From assembly GCA_964485515.1 (NCBI GenBank), contig CAZALT010000003.1, positions 1-64,000 of the forward strand: a stretch of 64,000 bases of DNA, written 5' to 3'. The position numbers and the translations under genes are program-made. This DNA is from CAZALT01 sp964485515 (GTDB lineage: Bacteria > Actinomycetota > Acidimicrobiia > Acidimicrobiales > Acidimicrobilacustridaceae). Under the pieces are notes generated by a model. The model saw only the letters and a list, made by a program, of their open reading frames with translations. It was not told where the DNA came from and did not search any database. This document shows positions 24,584 through 33,139 of the stretch, piece after piece (positions within the stretch are counted from its first letter, which is position 1; each line of letters opens with the position of its first letter).

Positions 24584-24613
24584 CGTTCGACCTCAGGCGA
24601 GGTCGAACGTCAG
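24580..24613. terminator. Bidirectional terminator hairpin
   Basis: CTGACGTTCGACCT (24580-24593) and AGGTCGAACGTCAG (24600-24613) form a perfect 14-bp stem with a six-base loop. It includes the stop codons of two convergent genes, so it probably ends both transcripts. No T-run follows on either side. Confidence 0.7.
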
Positions 24614-25912
24614 CAGCGGCGGGACGCCGTGGGGGAACACGAGCGGTCGCACCAGCAGGTTGGGGAACGTCCCTGATCGGTCCCGTGCCACGGTCACCGC
24701 GTCGTTGTGGAACCGCCTGGCCGCCGCGAGGCGATCCTCGCAGAGCGTGAGCTGCTCCTGGAGCTGCTGGAACACCGGATTGCTGGCGAGAGCGGGGTTC
24801 GCCTCGACCCGGATGACCTCAGCCCGCGCATGGACATCTGACCGGACCAGGGCGACGCCTGCAAGCGTCGAGCGTTCGTGGCGCGTGGCCCCGTCGACGC
24901 TGCCCAACAACGAGGTGACGAGGTCGTGACGCTGGACCGCGGCGGTGTCGATCACCGCCGAGGCATAGGTGATCTGGTTGCGGAGCACGATGAGGCGGTT
25001 GGCGATGACGATGGCGGCGATCAGCGAGACGAACACCAGGGTGCAGATCGTGACGACCACCGCCGTCCGCAGCGGATCGTCGGGCAGCACCATGGCTGAG
25101 AGCTTCTTGGCCGAGTCCGTCTCCCACGTCTGCACGAGCCAGAGCGACATCCACATCAGCCAGGCGGCCAGGAGCAGGACCGTCGAGCTGACACGAAGCA
25201 GGAGCAAGGCTCGCCGGCCATCGCCGACCACACCGTTGCGTTGGAAGCTCCGCGTCGGCGCCCACCTGGCCTCGGTCAGGATCAGCTGTCCGTCCTCGGC
25301 GATGCGGCAATCGGCGTAGACGGTGACCAGGTCGCCGTCGAGCAGCACACGCTCCTCGTGGAGCGTGCCCTTCTTGCGCTGGAAGACGACGCGACGGTTG
25401 GGGCCGTGGACGAACATCTCGGGGTCGATCTCCAGCGAGCCCGTGGTGTCGGTCAGGGCGATCTGCCCGCCCGATCGCGTGGTGATCAGGGGTTGCTTCC
25501 GGGTTCCACCTCTGGTCTGGAACCAGGCGCTGCGGGACGAGGTGAGGGGAGAGGTCACCGGGACGGTCGCCCGTACGGTGCCGCGATAGAGCGCCCGGCC
25601 GGGGCGTGCGCCGACGAGCTCGAGAACTGGGGTGTCGACCAAGCGGGCACGAACGGCCGAGATCGGAAACGCGGCGAATGCCAGGGCGACGGCGATGACC
25701 AGGCGAATCGCCGGGAAGCGCTGCGTGTATGCACCGGCGATCGCATCCGGTGGAGGGGGTGCCCTACGGAGGGACGACACGACGATCAGCACCGTGATCC
25801 CGAGCCACACGACCACGACGACCGCCAGCCCCATCTTGCGACCCCGCGACCACGCGACGTCTTGCGACTGGACTGGTCGTACCGCAGCCGACCGAGCCCC
25901 GGATCGCGTCAT
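24593..25912 (-). CDS. Membrane protein fusing a GIDE/E3-ligase-like domain to LemA
   Basis: 439 aa. A membrane helix at ~27-46 (MGLAVVVVVWLGITVLIVVS) and a second near 70-90 are followed by a GIDE-like domain (GARPGRALYRGTVRATVPVT, SRSAWFQTR, GSLEIDPEMF). Another membrane pair (STVLLLAAWLMWMSLWLVQT and VVVTICTLVFVSLIAAIVIA) leads to a C-terminal LemA coiled-coil (LRNQITYASAVIDTAAVQRH ... NPVFQQLQEQLTLCEDRLAA ... RFHNDAV). GIDE and LemA are usually separate genes. The role is unknown; envelope or membrane stress is a guess from LemA context elsewhere. Confidence 0.75.
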   Translation of the reverse strand: MTRSGARSAAVRPVQSQDVAWSRGRKMGLAVVVVVWLGITVLIVVSSLRRAPPPPDAIAGAYTQRFPAIRLVIAVALAFAAFPISAVRARLVDTPVLELVGARPGRALYRGTVRATVPVTSPLTSSRSAWFQTRGGTRKQPLITTRSGGQIALTDTTGSLEIDPEMFVHGPNRRVVFQRKKGTLHEERVLLDGDLVTVYADCRIAEDGQLILTEARWAPTRSFQRNGVVGDGRRALLLLRVSSTVLLLAAWLMWMSLWLVQTWETDSAKKLSAMVLPDDPLRTAVVVTICTLVFVSLIAAIVIANRLIVLRNQITYASAVIDTAAVQRHDLVTSLLGSVDGATRHERSTLAGVALVRSDVHARAEVIRVEANPALASNPVFQQLQEQLTLCEDRLAAARRFHNDAVTVARDRSGTFPNLLVRPLVFPHGVPPLLTFDLA

Positions 25913-26009
25913 GGCCTCACCGTAACCACGCCGCCCGAACGCCGCCGTCGGACACGCACCTCCTCAGGGCGCGTCGCCGGATGCCCCGGCACGCGTGGAG
26001 TCCGAGCGC

Positions 26010-26026
26010 GGTATCAGTCCGATACC
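26010..26026. promoter_or_regulatory. Operator-like inverted repeat of the RHH/Doc pair
   Basis: GGTATC-AGTCC-GATACC lies eight bases upstream of the antitoxin start at 26035. Ribbon-helix-helix antitoxins bind such repeats to repress their own operon. Confidence 0.5.
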
Positions 26027-26034
26027 ATTCGGCC

Positions 26035-26238
26035 ATGGCGATGACGCTGCGGTTGACCGATGAAGAGCAAGCTGCCCTCAAGGATCGAGCGGCGCTCGAG
26101 GGGATCTCGATGCAGGACGCTGCTCGTCGCGCCGTGCGTGAGTACATCGACAAGAGCGCCCACCGTGACCGGGTCTCCACTGCTGCGGAGCGGGTGAAGG
26201 TTGCACATGCCGAGGCGCTCGAGCGCCTCGGTGAGTGA
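26035..26238 (+). CDS. Ribbon-helix-helix antitoxin
   Basis: 67 aa from ATG 26035. The beta strand MTLRLTDEEQAALKDRA and helices ALEGISMQDAARRAVREYID are typical of CopG/Arc-type DNA-binding antitoxins. The C-terminal helix (AAERVKVAHAEALERLGE) would bind the toxin. The stop overlaps the toxin GTG by four bases (GTGA). An operator-like repeat lies just upstream. Confidence 0.8.
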   Translation: MAMTLRLTDEEQAALKDRAALEGISMQDAARRAVREYIDKSAHRDRVSTAAERVKVAHAEALERLGE

Positions 26239-26636
26239 CGGCACCGCCGGTGGCAGCGTCATTCGAGTATCTGGATCTCGACGACCTCGTCGACCTCGCC
26301 GGCGGCCTGTTGGGCGATCCGCCCCCGATTCGTGATCTCGGCCTGCTCGGCGCCGCGGCCGCGCGACCGAGCGCCTCGGCGTTCGGCGAGGACGCGTACC
26401 CGGACCTCTGGTCGAAAGCGGCCTCCTTGCTGCATTCGCTGGTCAAGAGCCACCCGTTGGTCGACGGCAACAAGCGCCTGGGGTGGCTTGCCACGGCGGT
26501 GTTCCTCGAGATCAACAGGGTCGAAGTGGTGGGCCTCTCGAACGACGACGTGTACGACCTCGTGATGGGTGTGGCCGCCGGTTCTCACGAGGTCGACGAG
26601 ATCGCCGCAGCACTCCGCGCTGGGCTCGCCACCTGA
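26235..26636 (+). CDS. Doc-type (Fic/Doc) toxin
   Basis: 133 aa. The Fic/Doc core HPLVDGNKRLGWLATAVFLE is at residues ~74-93, with the catalytic His and the phosphate-binding DGNKR. The N-terminal FEYLDLDDLVDLAGGLLG and AYPDLWSKAASLLHSLVKSH match Doc. Doc phosphorylates elongation factor Tu and stops translation; a neighbouring antitoxin neutralises it. Its partner here is an RHH protein rather than Phd, a known pairing. Downstream, 26637-26843 contains only short GGCTGATC-type repeats and no gene. Confidence 0.82.
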   Translation: MTAPPVAASFEYLDLDDLVDLAGGLLGDPPPIRDLGLLGAAAARPSASAFGEDAYPDLWSKAASLLHSLVKSHPLVDGNKRLGWLATAVFLEINRVEVVGLSNDDVYDLVMGVAAGSHEVDEIAAALRAGLAT

Positions 26637-26843
26637 CTCGGCCACACGACGACTGCCTGAACACGGTGGTGGTGCGCGGCGTGCGCCATGCCTGGGCCAA
26701 CACGGGCACCGAGACCTGTCGTCTCGTGTGCTCCTCCGTGGCAGCGACGCTGCCGGACGGCATCGAACCGGGTTGATCGATCCAGGCTGATCAACAGGGC
26801 GGATCGGTCCGGGCTGATCGACGAGCCTGATCTGCCAGCAGGG

Positions 26844-27929
26844 TCAACCCCGTGGAGCGAAACCGGTGTGGCTGCGGATGAGGGGGAGCGTGCCCATCGT
26901 GGCGAAACCGGTTGGGGCTTCGATGACGGCTCGGGCCGCGTTGAGCACCTGCATGCCGATGCCGACGTTCACGGAACGTACGTGGTCGTCGATGCTGGCC
27001 GGCTTCGAGAAGCTGGCCAGCCCGAAGTAGTGCACCTGCATCGAGGGGTCGCCCTCGATGGTGAGCGTCCAGCCGTCGCGCGGCCGCGGCCAGTGCTCGG
27101 GGTATTCGCCGCCGACCGTCCACAGGGTCTCGATCTCCACGAGCGGTTCGCCGCCGCGGAGCCCCACCCAGTTCCACCGCTGACCCGCGGTGGTGCCGGC
27201 CTCCAGCAGGTGGTCGAAGACCTGGTGGTCGGCCTTGGCCGGAATGGCCTCGACATCGACCGTCACCTCGTCGATTCCCCCGTTGAGCTCATCGGAGAGG
27301 AACCACACCATCTCCTCGAACAGGCCGCTCATGAAGGCGAGGTAGTCGGTCGCCTCCGGGCCGATCTGGTCGACGGGCTCGCCGAACGCGCAGTTGTCGA
27401 AGGTGATCTCGGTGCTCGGGTACATCGTCCAGTCGGCCCGCTCCTGGAACGTGATCTTCTCGATCGTCCGTGACATCCCGGAGAGCGCCAGTGGCAGGAT
27501 CCCCGACAGCAGCCCGGGATTGATCCCCGTGCCGTGCACGGAGGTCCCGCCGGCCTCGCAGGCCGCGAGCACCCGGTCCCGATCGCCGGGATCGATCCGA
27601 TGGGGATGGAAGAGGAACGCGGTCGTCGCCACGTTCGTTCCGCTGGCGAGGATGGTGCACACGTCATCGATGGTCGGCACCCGGGGTGTGTAGAGCACGA
27701 TGTCGGCGTCGAGTGCGAGGAGCGCATCGACATCGGTTGTCGCCGCGAGCCCGATGGGATCGCGCCCGACGAGCATGCCGACATCCTGGCCGTCCTTGTC
27801 AGGCGAGTAGACGCGCACGCCGACGAGCTCCAGATCGGAGCGGTGGTCGAGGATCGCCAGGATCATCTCGGTGCCTATGGACCCCGGCCCCCACATGATT
27901 GCCCGGTACGGCTGTGTGTCTGTCCCCAT
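26844..27929 (-). CDS. Dihydrodipicolinate reductase-like NAD(P)-dependent oxidoreductase
   Basis: 361 aa from ATG 27929 (GGGGGACAAG upstream). The Rossmann start YRAIMWGPGSIGTEMILAIL is followed by LVGVRVYSPDKDGQDVGML, DADIVLYTPRVPTIDDVCTI and GINPGLLSGILPLAL. This matches the DapB-like family that includes 2,4-diaminopentanoate dehydrogenase and is abundant next to lipid and steroid genes in actinobacteria. The specific substrate is unknown. It stands alone, downstream of a ~310-bp non-coding stretch. Confidence 0.8.
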   Translation of the reverse strand: MGTDTQPYRAIMWGPGSIGTEMILAILDHRSDLELVGVRVYSPDKDGQDVGMLVGRDPIGLAATTDVDALLALDADIVLYTPRVPTIDDVCTILASGTNVATTAFLFHPHRIDPGDRDRVLAACEAGGTSVHGTGINPGLLSGILPLALSGMSRTIEKITFQERADWTMYPSTEITFDNCAFGEPVDQIGPEATDYLAFMSGLFEEMVWFLSDELNGGIDEVTVDVEAIPAKADHQVFDHLLEAGTTAGQRWNWVGLRGGEPLVEIETLWTVGGEYPEHWPRPRDGWTLTIEGDPSMQVHYFGLASFSKPASIDDHVRSVNVGIGMQVLNAARAVIEAPTGFATMGTLPLIRSHTGFAPRG

Positions 27930-28240
27930 GTCTTGTCCCCCTGCGTTCCGCAGACAGCGCGAGCACCTGTCTGGTTCGCGAACGACTGTACGCGTCAATC
28001 ATCTAGAGGAATCGATCCACCAGAGAACCCGAATGGCGCTGAGCTCGCCGACCGGGTCGCCAACGTTGTCGGCTCGTAGGCCGCCTCGAAAGTCGTCGGT
28101 GAAGGAGAGGCCGCAGGTCGCGGCGACCAGGCAGACCAAGGCGATCGCCACATGAATTCCGCTGAACGGTGGTTGCATCGCGGGCGAGACGGTTGGCTGG
28201 TTGGATCACCCGACCCGCGCTCGGTCGGGGTCCCTTCGAG
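27930..28240. other. Non-coding stretch with a possible terminator
   Basis: No gene is visible. CCCGACC (28209-28215) and GGTCGGG (28223-28229) form a 7-bp stem with a seven-base loop just after the aldehyde dehydrogenase stop and may terminate it. The remainder probably holds the promoter of the DapB-like gene. Confidence 0.4.
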
Positions 28241-29683
28241 CTACTTCGGAACTGGCAGCTGGATGGACTTGGTCTCGAGGTACTCCTCGAAGCCCCAGCG
28301 GCCGCGCTCGCGTCCGTTGCCCGACTGCTTGTAGCCACCGAACGGTGCCTGCGGGTTGTACGGGCCGCCGTTGACGTCGACCTGGCCCGTGCGCATGCGC
28401 CGGGCCACCGACGTGGCACGGTCCAGGTCGGCCGACTGCACGGCGCCAGCCAGGCCGTAGATGGTGCCGTTGGCGATCTCGACGGCGTCGTCGTCGTCGG
28501 TGTGGGTGAGCACGACGAGCACCGGCCCGAAGATCTCCTCCTGGGCGATGGTCATGTCGGGCGTGACGTCGGTGAACACGGTGGGCTTCACGTAGAAGCC
28601 CTTGTCGAAGCCCTCCGGCTGCTCGGGCCCACCGAGGGCGAGCGTGGCGCCCTCGTCGATGCCCTTCTGGATGTAGGAGCGCACACGCTCCTGGTGGGCC
28701 TTCGAGGACAGCGGACCGAGGCTGTGCATGAGGTCGGGCTCGTCGGCCTTGGGATCGACGAGCCTGACCGTGGCCGCTTCGGCGACGATGGCGTCGACGA
28801 ACTCCTGCTTGCGGGACTCGGGGACGAGCAGGCGGGTGAGCGCCGAGCAGGTCTGGCCCGAGTTGATGAAGCAGTTGAACACGGCACTGCGGGCGATGAC
28901 CTTGGGGTCGGCATCGTCGAGCACGACGTTGGCCGACTTGCCGCCCAGCTCGAGGGCGACGCGCTTGGCGGTTTCCGCCGCAGCCTTGGTGACCTCGGCG
29001 CCGGCTCGACCCGAACCGGTGAACGACACCATGTCGACGTCGGGGTGGCTCGACAGCGCCGAGCCCACCTCGGGGCCGGTGCCCACGACCAGGTTGAACA
29101 CGCCCTTGGGCAGGCCAACCTGATCGAGGACCTCGGCGAGGATGTAGGCGTTGAGGGGCGTCACCTCGGACGGCTTGAGCACCACGGTGCAGCCCGCGGC
29201 GATGGCGGGCACGACCTTGCAGACGTCGAGGTACAGCGGGTAGTTCCACGGCGTGATGGCGCCGACCACGCCGATGGGCTCGCGCACGATCAGGCTGTTG
29301 CCGAACTGCTCTTCGAACTCGAAGGTCTCGATGATCTTGGCGAACGTCTTCCACTCCCCGAGGGCGAGACCGGCCTGGATCATCTGCGCCATCGTCTTGG
29401 GTGCACCCACCTCGGAGGTGATGACCTCGACGATGTCGTCGACCCGCGCCGCGAGCGCAGCGCCGGCGTCGAGCAGCAGCTTCGTGCGCACGTCGATGGG
29501 GGTCTGCGACCAGCTCTCGAACGCGGCTCGAGCTGCGAGAACCGCGGCGTCGACGTCGGCCGCGGTGCCCTCGGGCACACGACCGATGATCTCTTCGGTG
29601 GCCGAGTCGATCACGTCGATGGTGTTCGTGCCCTTCGAAGGCACCCACTCGCCGTCGATGTAGAAGCTCTCGTAGACCTTCAC
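28241..29683 (-). CDS. NAD(P)-dependent aldehyde dehydrogenase
   Basis: 480 aa from GTG 29683 with AGGGGGACCC upstream. Catalytic residues: VALELGGKSANVV (Glu, ~250) and NSGQTCSALTRLLV (Cys, ~285). Cofactor and fold motifs: GAITPWNYPLYLDV, VVLKPSEVTPLNAY, SFTGSGRAGAEV and EEIFGPVLVVL. It oxidises an aldehyde to an acid. It is probably transcribed with the SDR and P450 upstream, consistent with alcohol, aldehyde, acid oxidation. Confidence 0.92.
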   Translation of the reverse strand: MKVYESFYIDGEWVPSKGTNTIDVIDSATEEIIGRVPEGTAADVDAAVLAARAAFESWSQTPIDVRTKLLLDAGAALAARVDDIVEVITSEVGAPKTMAQMIQAGLALGEWKTFAKIIETFEFEEQFGNSLIVREPIGVVGAITPWNYPLYLDVCKVVPAIAAGCTVVLKPSEVTPLNAYILAEVLDQVGLPKGVFNLVVGTGPEVGSALSSHPDVDMVSFTGSGRAGAEVTKAAAETAKRVALELGGKSANVVLDDADPKVIARSAVFNCFINSGQTCSALTRLLVPESRKQEFVDAIVAEAATVRLVDPKADEPDLMHSLGPLSSKAHQERVRSYIQKGIDEGATLALGGPEQPEGFDKGFYVKPTVFTDVTPDMTIAQEEIFGPVLVVLTHTDDDDAVEIANGTIYGLAGAVQSADLDRATSVARRMRTGQVDVNGGPYNPQAPFGGYKQSGNGRERGRWGFEEYLETKSIQLPVPK

Positions 29684-29838
29684 GGGTCCCCCTGTGATGT
29701 GGGCCGGCGGTGGTGCGTGCCGGCGGTGATGGGTGGTTCGATCGAGCATCCTGTGGCTTCGATCGAGCGGTCGGATGCAGCGTATCGGTGTGTCCCGAGC
29801 GCCATCTTGGGGCCCGGGGGTGCATCTGACCGCTTCGG

Positions 29839-30600
29839 TCAGATGTACATGCCGCCGTTGACGCCGATGACCTGGCCGGTGATGTAGCTGGCGTCGTCCG
29901 AGCACAGGAACGAGACCGCACCGGCGATGTCACCGGGCGTGCCGGCCCGCTGGAGCGGGATGAACCCGGCGATGGCGTCGATGGGTGGCACGTTGCCATC
30001 GGCTTCGCCGGTGCGCGCCATGGGGGTGTCGACCAGGCACGGAGGGATGGTGTTGACCGTGATCTGGTCGGCGGCGAGCTCGGCGGCGAGGGCGCGGGTG
30101 AGGCTGATGACACCACCCTTCGAGGCGACGTAGTGCGCCATGCGCTTCGCTCCGGACTGGGCGCTCGACGACGAGATGGTGACCATGCGGCCCCACCCCG
30201 CCTCGCGCATGTCGGCGATGGCGTGCTGAAGGCAGAAGAACGTGCCCGTGAGGTTGACGCCCACGATGCGATCCCACAGCTCGGGGGTGATCGTCGCGAC
30301 GTCGTCGAACGACTCGACACCCGCGCTGGTCGCCACGATGGTGATGGGACCGAGGTTCGAGCGGATGGCGGCGTAGGCCTGCTCGATGGCCGCGTGGTCG
30401 GCGACGTCGAGCGCGTAGCCCTTCGCGGTGCCCCCGGTCGCGGCGAGCTTCTCGGCCGCCGCGACCGCGGCGTCGCCATCCCGGTCGGTCAGCGCCACGG
30501 CATGGCCGTCGGCCACGAGTCGCTCGGCGATGCCGAGCCCGATCCCCGAGGCCGCGCCGGTGACGACCGCGACCCGGCCGGTCGACGTGCCGGCGCTCAC
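29839..30600 (-). CDS. Short-chain dehydrogenase/reductase (SDR)
   Basis: 253 aa from GTG 30600, overlapping the P450 stop (GTGA). Cofactor motif VVTGAASGIGLGIAE; the usual NNAG is TSAG (ATSAGVESFD); catalytic MVTISSSSAQSGAKRMAHYV with YVASK. C-terminus ITGQVIGVNGGMYI. It probably oxidises an alcohol made by the coupled P450. Its closest relative in the window is the SDR at 52935-53738. Confidence 0.9.
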   Translation of the reverse strand: MSAGTSTGRVAVVTGAASGIGLGIAERLVADGHAVALTDRDGDAAVAAAEKLAATGGTAKGYALDVADHAAIEQAYAAIRSNLGPITIVATSAGVESFDDVATITPELWDRIVGVNLTGTFFCLQHAIADMREAGWGRMVTISSSSAQSGAKRMAHYVASKGGVISLTRALAAELAADQITVNTIPPCLVDTPMARTGEADGNVPPIDAIAGFIPLQRAGTPGDIAGAVSFLCSDDASYITGQVIGVNGGMYI

Positions 30601-31916
30601 GACGGATCGACGGGGGTGAACGTGATGTGCAGGTTCGAGAGCCCACGGAGGATCCACGTGGGCTCGTAGTCGAAGCGGCGGTTGCCCTCGGGGCCGTGGA
30701 ACTCCTCGTCGAGTCGGAGGTCTCGGGTGCGGTCGAGGATGCGCTCGATGCTCACGCGAGCCTCGACCCGCGCCAGGGGACCGCCGGGGCACGAGTGGTG
30801 GCCGCGGCCGAAGGCGAGGTGCTCACGGGAGTTGGGTCGGTCGATGCGGAACTCCTCGGGGCACTCGAAGCGCCGGGGGTCGCGGTTGGCGGCGCCGTTC
30901 AGCAGCATGACCGGGGTGCCGGCCTTGATCTCGACGCCGGAGACCTCCGTGGTGCGCTTCGTGAGCCGGAAGTCGGCCTTCACCGGGCTCTCGAGGCGCA
31001 GCGCCTCCTCGATGAGCTCGGGGATGAGGTCGCGGTTGGCGCGCAGCTCGTCCTGGACCTCGGGGTTCTCGCACAGGTGCTTCATGCAGTTGGCGAGGAG
31101 CTTGGCCGTGGTCTCCTGGCCGGCGGCGAAGAGGAACGTGGAGCTGCGGACCACGGCGTCGACCTCGGGGATCGTCCCGTCGGGGTAGGTGCCGTTGGCC
31201 AGGATGCTCAAGATGTCCTGCTGCGGGTTCTCGCGCCGGTCGACGATGTACTGGGAGAACCACTCGTCGATGCCGGCGAGCGGGTTGAGCTCGTCGGGTG
31301 CGTCGTCGCCCTTGGTCATCCCCTCGCCGCTCACCATGCCCGGGGGCAGGCTGAGGCCGAAGAACTTGCGGAACTCGCCGTGGTCTTCTTCGGGGACACC
31401 GAGCACGTCGGCCACGGCCACCATGGCGAAGGGCTGGGAGTAGGCGCTGATGAACTCGCACTTGCCCTCGGTGAGGAACTCGTCGAGCGTCTTGTCGGCC
31501 GCACGCCACATGAAGTCCTCGTTCTCCTTGAGGCGCAGCGGGGTGAGGAGCCGCATGAGCAGCGAGCGCTCGCGCGTGTGCTCGGGCGGGTCCATGGTGA
31601 CCATGTGCTCGTGCATGGGGAGCTGGTCGCGGTACTTCGCGATGAGCTCGGAGACGTCGTCGCCTTCGAGCGGCACCGGGAACTCGGCGAACGGTCCGAT
31701 GACCGAGTTGCACGACGAGAACGTGTCGACGTTGCGGTAGATCTCGCTGGCCTCGTCCCAGCCGGTGACGGCGAGCACCCCCCAGTCAGATGTGGAGGTG
31801 ATGGGGCACTTGCCCCGAAGGTGTTCGAAGAACGGGTACGGATCCTCGAGCAGCGACTCGTCGGTGAAGAAGTCGACGGCGTCGAAATCGACCGCGCTGG
31901 ACTCGGTATCGGTCAT
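30597..31916 (-). CDS. Cytochrome P450
   Basis: 439 aa, soluble. I-helix FLFAAGQETTAKLLANC, K-helix EEALRLESPVKADFRL (ExxR), heme loop LAFGRGHHSCPGGPLARVEA with the Cys ligand. The N-terminal DPPEHTRERSLLMRLLTPLR is typical of bacterial class I enzymes, which need a ferredoxin and reductase; neither is adjacent. It leads an SDR-aldehyde dehydrogenase row, so it probably hydroxylates a terminal or ring carbon. A divergent TetR gene and a 17-bp palindrome control the start region. Confidence 0.93.
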   Translation of the reverse strand: MTDTESSAVDFDAVDFFTDESLLEDPYPFFEHLRGKCPITSTSDWGVLAVTGWDEASEIYRNVDTFSSCNSVIGPFAEFPVPLEGDDVSELIAKYRDQLPMHEHMVTMDPPEHTRERSLLMRLLTPLRLKENEDFMWRAADKTLDEFLTEGKCEFISAYSQPFAMVAVADVLGVPEEDHGEFRKFFGLSLPPGMVSGEGMTKGDDAPDELNPLAGIDEWFSQYIVDRRENPQQDILSILANGTYPDGTIPEVDAVVRSSTFLFAAGQETTAKLLANCMKHLCENPEVQDELRANRDLIPELIEEALRLESPVKADFRLTKRTTEVSGVEIKAGTPVMLLNGAANRDPRRFECPEEFRIDRPNSREHLAFGRGHHSCPGGPLARVEARVSIERILDRTRDLRLDEEFHGPEGNRRFDYEPTWILRGLSNLHITFTPVDPS

Positions 31917-31972
31917 GGAGGGCCCCCGGGGGTGGTGTGGTGGACGCCGAGGGCAGATGCTGTGCGACCGCC

Positions 31973-31989
31973 CAAGAACGACGTTCTTG
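31973..31989. promoter_or_regulatory. 17-bp palindromic operator between P450 and TetR genes
   Basis: CAAGAACG-A-CGTTCTTG is a perfect palindrome in the 118-bp divergent region. It is the expected site of the adjacent TetR protein. The core AAC-N3-GTTCT recurs upstream of the genes at 52111 and 59800. The preceding 13 bases GCTGTGCGACCGC (31959-31971) also recur at 51956-51968. Confidence 0.6.
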
Positions 31990-32034
31990 CCTGATTGCTT
32001 AGCAGTCGGGGATCGGGAGTGGCAAGGTGTCCAG

Positions 32035-32646
32035 ATGTCCTCGACCCGTCGTCTCGGCGGCACCGACTCGAAATCTCGTTCGCATCTCCTCGACGTCGCC
32101 GAGCAGATGCTCCTCGAGGACGGCTTCGCCTCCGTCACCTCGCGGCGCCTCGGAACCAGGGCCGGCGTGAGCCCCCAGCTCGTCCACTACTACTTCCGCA
32201 CCATGGACGAGCTGTTCGTCGAGATCTTCCGGCGTCGAGCCGACGAGAACCTCGAGCACATCTCGCGCCAGTTCGAACGGGACAACTCGCTGCTCGCCGT
32301 GTGGCGCAACGCGTCGAACCCGCTCGGCACCCGGTTCAGCATGGAGTTCGTGGCGTTGGCCAACCACCGCAAGGCCATCGGCGAGGAGATCGCCGCCTAT
32401 GGTCAGCGCTTCCGCAAGCTCCAGCACGATGCGGTTGCGGCCCGCCTCGACGAGCTCGGGATCTCCGAGCAGGCGTTCCCCCCGGTGGTCGCGCTGCTCG
32501 CCATGACGGGCATCGCGCAGTTCATGGCCATCGAGGCCTCGATGGGCAACACGGACGGCCACGCCGTGGCAACCGCGTTCATCGAGGACTTCCTCGTCCG
32601 TCTCGAGGCGGGCGACATCGACCTGAGCGCGCTCGCTCCCAGCTGA
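32035..32646 (+). CDS. TetR-family transcriptional regulator
   Basis: 203 aa from ATG 32035. HTH at residues ~30-60 (VTSRRLGTRAGVSPQLVHYY, then FRTMDELFVEIFRRRADENL). The C-terminal helical domain ends LARLEAGDIDLSALAPS-like. Divergent from the P450 operon; the palindrome at 31973-31989 lies between them, so autoregulation and P450 control are likely. Confidence 0.88.
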   Translation: MSSTRRLGGTDSKSRSHLLDVAEQMLLEDGFASVTSRRLGTRAGVSPQLVHYYFRTMDELFVEIFRRRADENLEHISRQFERDNSLLAVWRNASNPLGTRFSMEFVALANHRKAIGEEIAAYGQRFRKLQHDAVAARLDELGISEQAFPPVVALLAMTGIAQFMAIEASMGNTDGHAVATAFIEDFLVRLEAGDIDLSALAPS

Positions 32647-32722
32647 TCGAAGCGGCCCACCGACCAGAATTGCGTAGATCGTTGCCGTGAAGCGGCGATG
32701 ATCGACGCCAGAACGGTCGTGG

Positions 32723-33139
32723 TCAGGTCGTGAACGCGGCGACGCGGCGGTGGAACCGCCAGGTGTCGCCCTCGCGGTGCAGCGTGTCGGTGTAGCGGCC
32801 GACGATCTGCACCTTCCAGCCTTCCTTGCCCTGCAGCAGGAAGACGATGTCGCTGGACGCGGCAGCGTTGTCCTGGTCCCACGAGGTGATGTGGGTGTTG
32901 AGCACGAGGTGGCGCTGCGGTCGGTTGGGGGTCCACCCGCCGTACGCGCCGCGCAGCTCGTCATGTCCGTTGAACGCGCCGAGGCCGGGGATGTCGCAGC
33001 CACCGTCCTCGCAGAAGGTAGCCACGACATCATCGGTGCGGCCGTCGTCGAGCGCCTGCGTGTAGGCGGCGATGGCGTTCAGGACGCCGGCGTGGACGTC
33101 GGCGAAGCGCAGTTCGTCAGAGCTCGGCTGGTCAGGCAT
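32723..33139 (-). CDS. NTF2-fold (SnoaL-like) protein, possible small subunit of the Rieske oxygenase
   Basis: 138 aa from ATG 33139, which overlaps the Rieske stop by one base (TGATG). Seen: IAAYTQALDDGRTDDVVATF, CEDGGCDIPGLGAFNGHDEL and GRYTDTLHREGDTWRFHRRV, a cone-shaped SnoaL/NTF2 fold. Small (beta) subunits of ring-hydroxylating dioxygenases share this fold but are usually ~170 aa. The overlap makes a structural or catalytic partnership with the Rieske protein likely. Confidence 0.75.
   Translation of the reverse strand: MPDQPSSDELRFADVHAGVLNAIAAYTQALDDGRTDDVVATFCEDGGCDIPGLGAFNGHDELRGAYGGWTPNRPQRHLVLNTHITSWDQDNAAASSDIVFLLQGKEGWKVQIVGRYTDTLHREGDTWRFHRRVAAFTT

Noticed and set aside
28206..30479. 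757-codon minus-strand frame
   Set aside because: It is a shifted reading of the aldehyde dehydrogenase and SDR genes, Arg-rich, with no family features.
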